In this document: positions 34,542 through 43,718 of the stretch, piece by piece
Layout: each line of letters begins with the position of its first letter
Position numbering within the stretch: the stretch's first letter is position 1
Assembly (NCBI GenBank): GCA_051893555.1
Contig: JBJFHL010000023.1
Location: forward strand, 1 to 58,935
Source of the DNA: RGIG7179 sp051893555
GTDB taxonomy: Bacteria; Bacillota; Clostridia; Peptostreptococcales; Anaerovoracaceae
Direction of reading: 5' to 3'
DNA length: 58,935 bases
The notes under the pieces: model-generated
What the model was told of the DNA's origin: nothing
The model's database searches: none
Seen by the model: the letters and a program-made list of their open reading frames with translations, nothing else
Position numbers and translations under genes: made by a program

Positions 34542-34733
34542 ATGATCACGAAAGACATGACCGTTATTGAAGTTCTGAATATGGGGCAGCAGTATGGCCG
34601 GGTGTTTGATAAATTCCTGCTGACCTGTGCGGGCTGTCCGGGAGCAGCAAGCGAAACACTGGAAGAGGCAGCAAAAGGACACGGTGTTCGTCTGGAATGC
34701 CTTCTGGATGCGTTGAACCGGGCGGCAGAATAA
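34542..34733 (+). CDS. DUF1858 small redox-type protein
   Basis: A 63-residue protein of the DUF1858 family, with the typical pair CAGC in LLTCAGCPGAASETLEEAAKGHG (key part: Cys-x2-Cys followed by a helix). Related domains occur in hybrid-cluster-protein and disulfide-redox contexts of anaerobes. AAGGAG precedes the ATG. It lies between dnaB and the DnaD gene, probably in one transcript, but has no obvious replication role. Confidence 0.85.
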   Translation: MITKDMTVIEVLNMGQQYGRVFDKFLLTCAGCPGAASETLEEAAKGHGVRLECLLDALNRAAE

Positions 34734-34752
34734 AAGCTGACGGAGGCTTTTC

Positions 34753-36036
34753 ATGAATTACATCAAAGGAAAGATAAAGGATTTTTATCTTCTGACAAGT
34801 GAAATAGAAAATATATTTCTGAATGAATATATGCCAGGCGCGCCGGGCGATCATGTGAAGGTCTACCTGTTTGGATCTATGTATGCACAGCAGGGAGAAG
34901 AAATGAGCCATGAGACGCTGGCACGCCAGCTGCGGCTGTCTGTTGAACAGGTGGATCAGGCCTGGACATACTGGTCAGATATGGGGGTAGTGAAAAAGCA
35001 CCCGCGGACAGGGGAAAGCAGAAGCAGCTGCCGACTGAACTATGACGTGGAATTCCTTCATCTGCGGGAGCAGATGTACAGAAGCCCGCTGACTGCAGAG
35101 CAGGAGGAAGCGGAAACTTGTGAAGATGAAACTGACGGAATGCTGCAGAATCAGGACGTAAAGTCACTCCTTGCAGACATTCAGCGGATTACGGGGCGGA
35201 CTCTGAGCGCAGGAGAAGCACAGGAAATACACAGCTGGCTTACCGATCTGGGAGCGAAACCGGAAGTCATCGAACAGGCGTATCAATACTGCATAAAACG
35301 CGGTAAAAGCAACGTAAAATACATTTCACGGGTAGTGATGCAATGGACGGAACAGGGCTTTCAGACAAAAGAAGAGGTGCAGAATTACCTGGACGAACTG
35401 GATCAGCGATTTGGAATGCAGAAGCGGATTCTGCAGTCTCTGGGAATGAATCGAAGTGCAACAGAAGCAGAGAAGGAGCTGATGAACCGCTGGTTCGATG
35501 AAATGAACTTCAGCCTGGAGCGCGTGCTGGAAGCATGCGGACGGACAGTATCCATTTCCAATCCCAACCTTCGTTATGTAAATAAAATACTGGAAAACTG
35601 GTATCAGGAAGCAAAGAAAGAAGGAAGGGACGTAAATAAGAAAGTAACAGTCACACAGACTGTACTCAATAGATATTATGAATTCCTTCGGAAGAAGGAA
35701 GAAAAGGAAGCGCAAGAACGAAAGGAACAGGTTTATGAAAAGCTGCCGCGTATTAAGCAGATAGACAGGATGCTTGCAGAACTGGGCAGCAGTATTTCCC
35801 GCAGTCTTCTTTCCGGAGGAAAACGAAGCGACATTGAAGAAATTCGAAGGCAGATGAGAGATCTGGAAAGTGAGCGGGCTGTTCTTCTAACAGAAAACGA
35901 TTTCCCGATTGACTATACAGACTTGAAGTATTCTTGCGAAATCTGCAGGGATACCGGTATCACTGAGGAGGGGCGCCGGTGCAGCTGCACGGGAAAGAGA
36001 ACAGAAGAGGCAGAAATATGGCAAAACTCAAACTGA
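34753..36036 (+). CDS. DnaD-domain replication protein fused to helicase-loader amino-terminal domain
   Basis: A 427-residue protein. Residues about 1-90 form a DnaD-type winged helix. Two DnaD/DnaB_2 modules follow (about 135-215 ending YISRVVMQWTEQG, and about 225-290 ending YVNKILENWYQEA). From about residue 297 the sequence reads like the amino-terminal domain of DnaI/DnaC-type helicase loaders: a coiled stretch (VYEKLPRIKQID), ERAVLLTENDFPIDY, and a cysteine cluster C395-x2-C398, C410-x-C412 (zinc-like). The protein stops (EIWQNSN) where the loader's AAA+ domain would begin, and no frame downstream encodes one. Known parts: DnaD remodels DNA and the loader's amino domain binds DnaB helicase. 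The fusion is inferred from motif recognition. Confidence 0.8.
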   Translation: MNYIKGKIKDFYLLTSEIENIFLNEYMPGAPGDHVKVYLFGSMYAQQGEEMSHETLARQLRLSVEQVDQAWTYWSDMGVVKKHPRTGESRSSCRLNYDVEFLHLREQMYRSPLTAEQEEAETCEDETDGMLQNQDVKSLLADIQRITGRTLSAGEAQEIHSWLTDLGAKPEVIEQAYQYCIKRGKSNVKYISRVVMQWTEQGFQTKEEVQNYLDELDQRFGMQKRILQSLGMNRSATEAEKELMNRWFDEMNFSLERVLEACGRTVSISNPNLRYVNKILENWYQEAKKEGRDVNKKVTVTQTVLNRYYEFLRKKEEKEAQERKEQVYEKLPRIKQIDRMLAELGSSISRSLLSGGKRSDIEEIRRQMRDLESERAVLLTENDFPIDYTDLKYSCEICRDTGITEEGRRCSCTGKRTEEAEIWQNSN

Positions 36037-37613
36037 AAAAACCACAGAGGAAGGACCGGGATCTCCTTGTGGATCTGGGTGCTGGACTGATCAATGTATT
36101 GGATGAGATCCTCGATGAAGTCGGCGAAATCGCCAGAGACGGCGGCGAACTGATCATCGATGTGGCATCAGGTGCGGTGAAACTGTTTGATAAAACGGCC
36201 GACATCATTGACTGGATCGCCGGCAAGACTTTTATTCTTGCTGCCAGAAAGATACATGACGGCAGGATGAAGCTTCACGCGTACCGCAGGGAACTGATCA
36301 AGCTGTTTATGGTGGCTCTTATAGGAGGAACTGCCATTATCGCTCTGATTTCACTGGTAACCGATTACGAATATGCCTACAACGGAAGAACACTGGGCCT
36401 CGTCAGAGACCAGCAGGATGTTCTTGAGATTCTGGACCTGGTCAGTGAAGAACTGACGCAGGAATACGGCTCAAGCATCACCATTGATCCGGAAACGGAT
36501 ATTACATTTACACCGGTTTTTTCCTATGGAAAAGAGATCGATGACGCGGATACCGTGCTGAAACGCTTCACTTACATGGGTGACATTCAGGCACAGGCAT
36601 ATGCCATCTATGCAGATGGAGAGCTCCTTGCCGTAGTGGAAAGTGAAAAAATCGCAGAGGAAGTCCTCGATAAAGTACTGGATAATTACCTGAAAAACGA
36701 TGACAACGTAGAATATGAATACGTAGGTTTCGCAGAAGAAATCGAAATCGAACCATATAACACGTCGCTTGCCAACGTAACGAGTAAAAATGCAGCCTAT
36801 AATAAGATTAAGAGCGGCGGACAGCAGGAAGTCACGTATGAAGTGGTAGCCGGCGATACATTATCGGGAATTTGTGAAAAACTGGACGTCAGTCTGAAAG
36901 AACTGCAGTCCATGAATGAGGGACTGGATGAAAACGACACCCTTCACGTAGGCGACAAATTTGTCATCTCGCAGGAAGTTCCGCTGCTGACCGTAGAAAC
37001 CGTGGAAGTATCCACCTATGCGGAAAAAATTAAATACGAAACGGAATACAAGGAATCCAGCAGCTACTATGAAGGGGAACAGTATGTTACCCGGGCAGGT
37101 AAAAACGGAAAAGCGAGAATCACAGCCAGAATTACACGGCATAACGGAAAAATCGTAGAAAAAGAAGTCCTGAAGGAAAAAGTTATTACAGAACCGGTAA
37201 ACAAGATCGTAGTCAAGGGTACGAAGAAGGTACCGCCGAAAAAGGGAACCGGAACCTTTATCCGGCCGGTCAATGTAGGCGTTTATTCCGGATATGGCTA
37301 TCGATGGGGCCGGATGCATTACGGTATTGACCTTTCCTGCAGCGTCGGCACGCCGATCCATGCAGCCGACGGCGGAACCGTGACCTATGCCGGCTGGTAT
37401 TACAGCTACGGCTACACTGTGATCATTGACCACGGCGGCGGATTTACAACCCTGTATGCACACTGCAGTCAGCTTAATGTGGGCGTGGGGCAGAAAGTAT
37501 TCCAGGGCGAGACCATTGCACTGGTAGGTAACACGGGCAGAAGCACCGGGCCGCACTGTCACTTTGAAATCATGAAGAACGGTGTCAATGTGAACCCGTC
37601 GAACTATGTATAG
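36018..37613 (+). CDS. Membrane-anchored M23 peptidase with LysM and G5 domains
   Basis: A 531-residue cell-wall enzyme. One transmembrane helix (about 94-115) follows a cytoplasmic amphipathic part. Outside it has a LysM domain (YEVVAGDTLSGICEKLDVSLKEL, about 272-317), a G5 domain, and a LytM/M23 peptidase domain with zinc ligands in HYGIDLS (His, Asp) and HCHFEI. It should cut peptidoglycan cross-bridges. The ATG at 36018 has GAGG 7 nt upstream and overlaps the DnaD fusion gene by 19 nt, so coupled expression is likely. Confidence 0.93.
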   Translation: MAKLKLKKPQRKDRDLLVDLGAGLINVLDEILDEVGEIARDGGELIIDVASGAVKLFDKTADIIDWIAGKTFILAARKIHDGRMKLHAYRRELIKLFMVALIGGTAIIALISLVTDYEYAYNGRTLGLVRDQQDVLEILDLVSEELTQEYGSSITIDPETDITFTPVFSYGKEIDDADTVLKRFTYMGDIQAQAYAIYADGELLAVVESEKIAEEVLDKVLDNYLKNDDNVEYEYVGFAEEIEIEPYNTSLANVTSKNAAYNKIKSGGQQEVTYEVVAGDTLSGICEKLDVSLKELQSMNEGLDENDTLHVGDKFVISQEVPLLTVETVEVSTYAEKIKYETEYKESSSYYEGEQYVTRAGKNGKARITARITRHNGKIVEKEVLKEKVITEPVNKIVVKGTKKVPPKKGTGTFIRPVNVGVYSGYGYRWGRMHYGIDLSCSVGTPIHAADGGTVTYAGWYYSYGYTVIIDHGGGFTTLYAHCSQLNVGVGQKVFQGETIALVGNTGRSTGPHCHFEIMKNGVNVNPSNYV

Positions 37614-37621
37614 TACCTGAC

Positions 37622-37650
37622 GCAGGTCAGTTCTGAACTGGCCTGCTTTT
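37622..37650 (+). terminator. Terminator after M23 peptidase gene
   Basis: An 11-bp stem (GCAGGTCAGTT with AACTGGCCTGC, one G-U pair), a 3-nt loop, then TTTT. Confidence 0.8.
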
Positions 37651-37716
37651 CCATATACTTTTACCAGACACTCTGCGCTTTTACAGCGGGCAGAGATGCG
37701 GAACGGGAGGATGTAT

Positions 37717-37980
37717 ATGGAAAATCATCATATTACCATCGATAACAGACAACGGATGACCATTACTCTGGTAGCAGATGTGGATGCATTTGACGAAGAA
37801 ACGCTTTGGGCGAACCTGAAGGAGGGCGGCCTGGAGATTACCGGAGAGAAACTGAATATTGAAAAGCTGGACCTGGAACAGGGTCTGCTGGTAATTACCG
37901 GCGAAATCTGTTCTCTCTGTTACACCGACCGAAAAACAAAAGAGAAGAAAAAGCTGTTCGGAAGGGCCGCCCAGAAATGA
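37717..37980 (+). CDS. yabP: Sporulation protein YabP
   Basis: An 87-residue YabP/YqfC-family protein starting MENHHITIDNRQRMTIT, with DVDAFDEETLWANL and LEITGEKLNIEKLDLEQGLLVITGEI in the family pattern. In Bacillus, yabP and yabQ act in spore envelope formation. GGGAGG is 6 nt before the ATG at 37717. It overlaps yabQ by 4 nt. Confidence 0.92.
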   Translation: MENHHITIDNRQRMTITLVADVDAFDEETLWANLKEGGLEITGEKLNIEKLDLEQGLLVITGEICSLCYTDRKTKEKKKLFGRAAQK

Positions 37981-38453
37981 CCGAACTGATTCGGGAGCAG
38001 CTGGGGGCCATGGGACTTATGGCCTGCGGCGGAATGGCCGCAGGGCTGCTGTACGAGCTGTTTTACAGTGTGGCAGCGCTTTTCCGCAAAACAGATTTTC
38101 AGGGGAGTACAGGAAAATACCGTGTGTATGGTATTCTGGCCGGAATACTTGAAGTGACGGGATTGTTTCTGATCGGCTGGTGCAGCAGCGTATTTTTGTA
38201 TTACAGCAGCGATGGAAAAATTACACTGCAGGGGATTGTGAGTTTTTTTGCAGGACTCTGGATCTGGAAGAAACAAGTGCACATGAAAGAAGGGGAAAAA
38301 GAGTATGGCGAAGAAAGGAAGTCGGCTGCGGGAATTCGAAAAGAATCACCGGGTGCTGGATATCACCAGCGCACAGAAAGAGAGGCAGAAGAAAAAAAAC
38401 AGCCGAAAGCCGCAGGAAGAAAAAGACACAGATTCGGCAAATACATCAAATAA
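37977..38453 (+). CDS. yabQ: Spore cortex protein YabQ
   Basis: A 158-residue membrane protein with hydrophobic segments LGAMGLMACGGMAAGLLYELF, VYGILAGILEVTGLFLIGWC and ITLQGIVSFFAGLWIW. YabQ is needed for cortex formation in Bacillus spores. The last 50 or so residues are highly charged and low in complexity, and they are encoded by DNA that also encodes the start of divIC in another frame (149-nt overlap). That tail is probably an extension gained by loss of an earlier stop and may not matter for function. Confidence 0.85.
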   Translation: MTELIREQLGAMGLMACGGMAAGLLYELFYSVAALFRKTDFQGSTGKYRVYGILAGILEVTGLFLIGWCSSVFLYYSSDGKITLQGIVSFFAGLWIWKKQVHMKEGEKEYGEERKSAAGIRKESPGAGYHQRTEREAEEKKQPKAAGRKRHRFGKYIK

Positions 38454-38775
38454 TGTCATTCAAAAGAAACGCCGGATTAGCTGGGTCAAAGCCATCGGGC
38501 TGGCAGTCTGCGCTGTGTTTCTACTGGTCGTAGGAATTTCCGTGAAGAATATCTATGACCTGAAAGAACGGGAAGCGGTTTTACAGAAAGAGAATCAAAA
38601 ACTGGAACAGATGAAGGAAGAGCTTGCTGTAGAACTGGAAAATGTGAATACCGATGAATACATCGAAGAAAAGGCACGTCGTGAGCTGAAGCTGATCCGG
38701 CCCAATGAACTGGTCTTCTATTTCCCGGAGGATTTTCAGCTGCAGCAGGATGAAAAAAAAGAGAGCAAAGAGTAA
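38305..38775 (+). CDS. divIC: DivIC/FtsB-like septum formation initiator
   Basis: A 156-residue single-pass protein: a charged cytoplasmic part of about 57 residues, one membrane helix (AIGLAVCAVFLLVVGISV), then a coiled coil (REAVLQKENQKLEQMKEELAVELENV) and the DivIC ending (ARRELKLIRPNELVFYF). It stabilises the division complex with DivIB and FtsL. AAGGGG precedes the ATG. The position after yabQ is as in Bacillus. Confidence 0.93.
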   Translation: MAKKGSRLREFEKNHRVLDITSAQKERQKKKNSRKPQEEKDTDSANTSNNVIQKKRRISWVKAIGLAVCAVFLLVVGISVKNIYDLKEREAVLQKENQKLEQMKEELAVELENVNTDEYIEEKARRELKLIRPNELVFYFPEDFQLQQDEKKESKE

Positions 38776-38776
38776 A

Positions 38777-39331
38777 ATGGAAAAACTGAAAGTACAGGAG
38801 GTCATCGTCGTGGAAGGCAGGGATGATACCAATGCCGTATTGCGCGCCATCGACGGTATGACCATTGAAACCCACGGCTTCGGGATACGGAAGGAAACCT
38901 GGGATCTGCTGGAAAAAGCATATGGAGAGAAGGGTCTGATTATTTTCACTGACCCGGATCACAGCGGGGAGGAAATACGGCGGAAGCTGACGGAGCGCTT
39001 TCCGGAAAGCCGCCAGGCCTTCCTCACCAGAAAGGCTGCAGAGAAAAAGGGTGATATCGGTATTGAAAATGCCAGCCCGGAAGATATTGCTGCAGCCATT
39101 TCTATGGCACATTATACAGATCGGAAAGAGCGGGAAGAATTCACGGAAGAGGACCTGTATGAAGCAGGTCTCCTTGGCCGCAGCGATTCAAAAGAACTGC
39201 GCCAGGCCCTGGGCGCAGCCTTGGGCATTGGCTACGGAAACGGCCGGACGTTTCTGAAAAAGCTGAACCAGTTTCACGTCAGCCGGGAGGATTTTGAGAA
39301 GAAACGAAAAGAGATAAAGGCGGGAAAATAG
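38777..39331 (+). CDS. rnmV: Ribonuclease M5
   Basis: A 184-residue TOPRIM nuclease that trims 5S rRNA precursors. TOPRIM motifs: VVEGRDDTNAV (Glu) and FTDPDHSGEEIR (DxD). The ATG at 38777 directly follows the divIC stop; the ORF's longer start lies inside divIC. It pairs with rsmA as in most Firmicutes. Confidence 0.95.
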   Translation: MEKLKVQEVIVVEGRDDTNAVLRAIDGMTIETHGFGIRKETWDLLEKAYGEKGLIIFTDPDHSGEEIRRKLTERFPESRQAFLTRKAAEKKGDIGIENASPEDIAAAISMAHYTDRKEREEFTEEDLYEAGLLGRSDSKELRQALGAALGIGYGNGRTFLKKLNQFHVSREDFEKKRKEIKAGK

Positions 39332-39332
39332 A

Positions 39333-40199
39333 ATGAAATTATATGCACCATCCACGGTGAATGACATTCGAAAGCGTTATGGCTTTCATACAACCAAAAG
39401 TCTGGGACAGAATTTCCTGACCGATAAGTCCATCATCGATCAGATCATTGCGGGAGCAGATATCGGGCCGGAGGATCTGGTGATTGAGATCGGGCCGGGG
39501 CTTGGAGTTATCACATGGGAAGCAGCACAGAAGGCGAAAAAAGTGATTGCCGTGGAAATCGATAAGAAGCTGCTGCCGATCCTGGCGGAGACGCTGGCGG
39601 ATTGTTCCAATGTGGAGATCCTGAATCAGGATATTCTGAAGACCGATGTGAACCGACTGATTGCAGAGGAAAAAAAGAAGGGGATCCGTCAGGTGAAGAT
39701 CCTGGGAAATCTTCCGTATTATATCACAACACCGATCATCATGAAGCTGCTGGAGGATGGGGTAGAGGCCGAAAGCATTACCGTGATGATGCAGAAAGAG
39801 GTGGCAGACCGGATCCAGTCTTCGCCGGGGAAGAAGACATATGGGGCAATTTCTGCTGCAGTGCAGTATTACTGCCAGCCGGAAATCGTGGCCAGAGTAC
39901 CTCGTGATGTGTTTATCCCGCAGCCCAATGTGGACTCGGCAGTACTGAAGCTGACGGTGCGGAAGGAAAAACCGGTGGAGGTTACAGATCACAATCTGTT
40001 TATGGCATGCATAAAAGCCGGATTCGGGCAGAGAAGAAAAACGCTGGCCAATTCTCTGACGGGAATGGAAGGTGTGGGGAAGGAGCTGGCAGCACAGGTT
40101 CTGTCGGCCTGCGGCATTGACAGCAGCAGGCGTGCGGAAACGCTGGATTTGAATGAGTTTGCAGCCATAGCCAATGAACTGAAAAAAAGACGGGGTTGA
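39333..40199 (+). CDS. rsmA: 16S rRNA dimethyladenosine transferase RsmA (KsgA)
   Basis: A 288-residue SAM-dependent enzyme that dimethylates two adenines near the 3' end of 16S rRNA. Motifs: KSLGQNFLTD, EIGPGLGVITWEAA, NLPYYITTPI and FIPQPNVDSAVL. It begins 2 nt after rnmV. Confidence 0.98.
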   Translation: MKLYAPSTVNDIRKRYGFHTTKSLGQNFLTDKSIIDQIIAGADIGPEDLVIEIGPGLGVITWEAAQKAKKVIAVEIDKKLLPILAETLADCSNVEILNQDILKTDVNRLIAEEKKKGIRQVKILGNLPYYITTPIIMKLLEDGVEAESITVMMQKEVADRIQSSPGKKTYGAISAAVQYYCQPEIVARVPRDVFIPQPNVDSAVLKLTVRKEKPVEVTDHNLFMACIKAGFGQRRKTLANSLTGMEGVGKELAAQVLSACGIDSSRRAETLDLNEFAAIANELKKRRG

Positions 40200-40237
40200 G
40201 ATTAGAACGTACAAAAGCAAGAAACAGGGGAGAAACA

Positions 40238-42295
40238 ATGGAAAAATTTAATAAGTTTGAGAAGCTGGATCGGCAGATTGAGCAGACCATCCATGAAGTG
40301 GAAACCATGAACCGACATGCTTTTTTCGAGAAGTTTATACACAACAGCTTTGCTTTCGCAGTGGTATGGGCGCTGTTTCTGAATCTGATCATAGAAACGC
40401 TTGGACGGTATCCGACTACATCCATCTGGGGAGGAATCCAGTTTATGGCGGGCCATCCGATGATCTTCTGCTACAACGCGCTGCTGATTTTCAGCACGTT
40501 GCTGGTGGCATCGGTATTTCGCCGGCGAACATTCGTCTTTACGATTATCAGCATCTTCTGGCTGGCCATCGGCATCACCAACGGCGTGATCCTGACCCAG
40601 CGCATGACACCGTTTACCGTGAAGGATCTGAGCAATCTGGAGGATGGCGCAACCATCGTAACCTCATATCTGTCGAAAATAGAGATCGTTCTGATCGGAG
40701 CAGGTGTCCTGCTGGCGTTGGCAGGGCTGGTTCTGTTGTTTGTCAAAGGGCCGAAAAAGAAAGGGATCCTGAAATGGAAGCGGAATCTGATCGTGGTACT
40801 GCTGATGATCGCCATGTGTTTCGGCGCCACTTCGTTTATGGTGAAAATCGGCAAGGTGGAAACTTTTTTCGGAAACCTGGCATACGCATATCGGGACTAT
40901 GGCGTGGTGTACTGCTTTATCAACACCTGGCTCAATACGGGGATCAGTAAGCCGTCCGGCTATAATGAGAAGAATATCAAAGAAATATTCCATGAGGATG
41001 AACTGGGAGAAGACGGGGTCATGCTTCTGGAAGACAAGGATGTGGACGAAGAATATCCGAATATTCTGTTTCTGCAGCTGGAGTCTTTCATCGACCCGTC
41101 TACGGTGGAATATCTCAAACTGTCCGGGGATGCCTGCCCGAACTTCCGGGCACTGTCGGAGCAGTATTCCAGTGGGGAACTGACAGTTCCGGCCTGCGGA
41201 GCAGGAACCGCCAATGTGGAATTCGAGGTACTCACCGGGCTGTCAGTGAAGTTCTTCGGACCGGGAGAATACCCGTATAAGGCAGTACTGAAGGACAAGC
41301 CTGCCGAAAGTCTGGCCTTTGACCTGAAGAGTCTGGGCTACAGCAGCCATGCCATTCACAATCACCGTGCCGTGTTCTACAACCGGAATACCGTGTTTGC
41401 AAATATCGGTTTCGATACATTCACAAGTATTGAGTATATGAACAACGTGGTGAAAACGCCGAAGAACTGGGCGAAGGACCGTGTATTGACCGAATGCATC
41501 ACAGATGCTCTCAAATCTACGGAAAGCCGTGATATGATTTATACGATTTCCGTGCAGGGGCATGGCAAATATCCGACAGAACAGGTTCTGAAGAATCCGG
41601 TCATTCAGGTGCTGGAAGCGCCGTCTGAGGAATTGAAGTGGAAATGGGAATACTATGTGAACCAGGTCTATGAAATGGATCAGTTTATCAAAGAGCTGAC
41701 CAATACGCTGGCCGAATATGATGAACCGGTGATTCTGGTCATGTACGGAGACCATATTCCGGCCATCGAAGTAGAAGAGCAGGATCTGAAAAACCGCAAC
41801 CTGTACGGTACAGAATATATCATCTGGTCCAATTACGATCTGCCGAAGGAAGATGAAGACCTGCATGCATACCAGCTGGCAGCGCACGTGATGGATCAGA
41901 TCGGCATGGAAGTGGGGACAACCTTCACCTATCAGCTGAATCACAGCAACAGCGAAACCTATCTGAAGGATCTGAAAGCGCTGGGATATGATATGTTGTA
42001 CGGGAAGAATTATATTTACGGCGGAACGAATCCGTTCACCGCGACGGATCTGAAGATGGGCGTAAATACCATAAAGATCACGGACGTGGTGAAAATCGGA
42101 GAAAAATATTATATCAAAGGAGAGAATTTCAACCAGTACAGTAAGGTGACACTGGACGGGAAGGAACTTTCCACCATCTATCTGGGTAAGAATGTACTGG
42201 GGCTTCTGGAAGATGTGGATCCGGAGGACGCACCGAATATGAAAGTCAGCCAGATAGAAACCAAGAGCAATGAAATATTAAGTACAACGGAATAA
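40238..42295 (+). CDS. LTA synthase-like membrane phosphoglycerol transferase
   Basis: A 685-residue enzyme: about five membrane helices (residues about 30-220), then an extracellular alkaline-phosphatase/sulfatase-type domain with FLQLESFIDP (metal Glu), ACGAGTANVEFEVLTG (nucleophile Thr region), and MYGDHIPA (metal Asp-His). It should transfer glycerol phosphate to a glycolipid or wall polymer. The carboxyl end has a small beta-rich IPT-like module (VVKIGEKYYIKGENFNQYSKVTLDGKEL). The ATG at 40238 has GGGGAG 5 nt upstream. Substrate is not certain. Confidence 0.88.
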   Translation: MEKFNKFEKLDRQIEQTIHEVETMNRHAFFEKFIHNSFAFAVVWALFLNLIIETLGRYPTTSIWGGIQFMAGHPMIFCYNALLIFSTLLVASVFRRRTFVFTIISIFWLAIGITNGVILTQRMTPFTVKDLSNLEDGATIVTSYLSKIEIVLIGAGVLLALAGLVLLFVKGPKKKGILKWKRNLIVVLLMIAMCFGATSFMVKIGKVETFFGNLAYAYRDYGVVYCFINTWLNTGISKPSGYNEKNIKEIFHEDELGEDGVMLLEDKDVDEEYPNILFLQLESFIDPSTVEYLKLSGDACPNFRALSEQYSSGELTVPACGAGTANVEFEVLTGLSVKFFGPGEYPYKAVLKDKPAESLAFDLKSLGYSSHAIHNHRAVFYNRNTVFANIGFDTFTSIEYMNNVVKTPKNWAKDRVLTECITDALKSTESRDMIYTISVQGHGKYPTEQVLKNPVIQVLEAPSEELKWKWEYYVNQVYEMDQFIKELTNTLAEYDEPVILVMYGDHIPAIEVEEQDLKNRNLYGTEYIIWSNYDLPKEDEDLHAYQLAAHVMDQIGMEVGTTFTYQLNHSNSETYLKDLKALGYDMLYGKNYIYGGTNPFTATDLKMGVNTIKITDVVKIGEKYYIKGENFNQYSKVTLDGKELSTIYLGKNVLGLLEDVDPEDAPNMKVSQIETKSNEILSTTE

Positions 42296-42347
42296 GACGC
42301 TGTACGGAAAAAGCAGAAGATGCAGCAGGAAAGCAGGAAAAAAGGAA

Positions 42348-43718
42348 ATGGAAACAGGACATTTAATCGGTATCGTTATTTCGGTCTCTATTCTCATCGG
42401 CGTGGGGATCTATTCGGCAAACAAGGTGAAGAATGCCGCAGATTTCGACACAGGAGGGGGACGCGGGTCCATCTTTATGGTAAGTGGCCTGCTTCTCGGA
42501 TCGCTGATTGGAGGACAGTGCACCATCGGAACCGCGCAGCTTTCCTACTCATACGGGCTGTCGGCAGTCTGGTTTACGATGGGAGCCGGACTGGGCGCAC
42601 TGGTTCTGTGCCTGATCTATGTGGCGCCGCTTCGCAGACGACGCGATGTGACCCTTCTGGAAGTGATCCGAAAGGAATACGGTGAAACTGCGGAATATCT
42701 GGGCTCGATTCTTTGTTCCATCGGTATTCTGGTCAGCATCATATCCAATGTGGTGGCATCCAGTGCCCTGGTAATGGCCCTGACCGGGCTGCCTCTCTGG
42801 AGTGCGGCCATCCTGTCCGTGGTACTTATGTGCTGCTATGTGGTGTTCGGCGGCGCATGGGGTGCAGAAATGGGAGGAATTGTAAAAGTAGCACTTCTGC
42901 TTCTGACTTCCGCGGTCTGCGTGATTCTCTGTTTCGTGAAATCCGGCGGTCCTGAAGCGATGGGAGGAACGCTGGAACTTCATCTTACGGACCTGTTCAG
43001 CCGGGGCGTGGGCAGAGATCTGTCCAACTGTATGTCAGCCATCCTGGGCGTACTGTCTACCCAGACATATGCGCAGGCCGTATGGTCCGCGAAAAACTAT
43101 CATGTCGCAAAAAAGGCTGCGCTGATCAGCTGCCTCATCTGTATACCGGTGGGATTCACCGGTATGGTGGTAGGGCTGTTCATGAGAAATTCCGGGCTTT
43201 CCAATCCGGCGGAAGCATTTCCGATGTTTCTTCTGGAAAACCTGCCGCCGGTGGTGGGAGGAATCGGGCTCGGGGCGCTGCTCATCACGGTAGTAACCGG
43301 GGGAGGAGGACTGGCTCTGGGCGTATCGACAATCTTCATCCGGGATATCGCCGGAAGGCTGGCGCCATCTCTGCACCACGGAAAAGCGCATATCATTTCC
43401 ATGCGGCTCTGTATTCTGGGTGTACTGTGTTTCGCAGGTCTGGTGGCTGTCATGATTCCGGGGGCGCTGATCAACGACCTGGGTTTCCTGTCCATGGGAC
43501 TCCGCGGCACAGTGGTGTTTATCCCGCTTACGCTGGCGCTGTTCTGCAAAGGAAGATTTCGCAGAGGCCCGGTACTGGCTTCGATGGTATGCGGCCCTGC
43601 GGTGATGCTCTTCAGCAATCTGGTATGGTCTCCGGTTGATCCGCTGCTGGGGAGCGTGGCGCTGTGTTTGTTTATCTGTATGTTCGGTTATAAGACCGGG
43701 GAGGTAGAAAAACTATGA
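42348..43718 (+). CDS. Sodium:solute symporter (SSS) family transporter
   Basis: A 456-residue membrane protein with about 12-13 helices. Family features include ADFDTGGGRGSIFMVSGLLLGSLIGGQCTIGTA (given by its key GGGR and GG turns) and the central GGAWGAEMGGIVK region. Substrate unknown. A weak AGGAAA site precedes the ATG. The stop overlaps the next gene, so it heads a three-gene operon with the acetyltransferase and SanA-like genes. Confidence 0.85.
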   Translation: METGHLIGIVISVSILIGVGIYSANKVKNAADFDTGGGRGSIFMVSGLLLGSLIGGQCTIGTAQLSYSYGLSAVWFTMGAGLGALVLCLIYVAPLRRRRDVTLLEVIRKEYGETAEYLGSILCSIGILVSIISNVVASSALVMALTGLPLWSAAILSVVLMCCYVVFGGAWGAEMGGIVKVALLLLTSAVCVILCFVKSGGPEAMGGTLELHLTDLFSRGVGRDLSNCMSAILGVLSTQTYAQAVWSAKNYHVAKKAALISCLICIPVGFTGMVVGLFMRNSGLSNPAEAFPMFLLENLPPVVGGIGLGALLITVVTGGGGLALGVSTIFIRDIAGRLAPSLHHGKAHIISMRLCILGVLCFAGLVAVMIPGALINDLGFLSMGLRGTVVFIPLTLALFCKGRFRRGPVLASMVCGPAVMLFSNLVWSPVDPLLGSVALCLFICMFGYKTGEVEKL

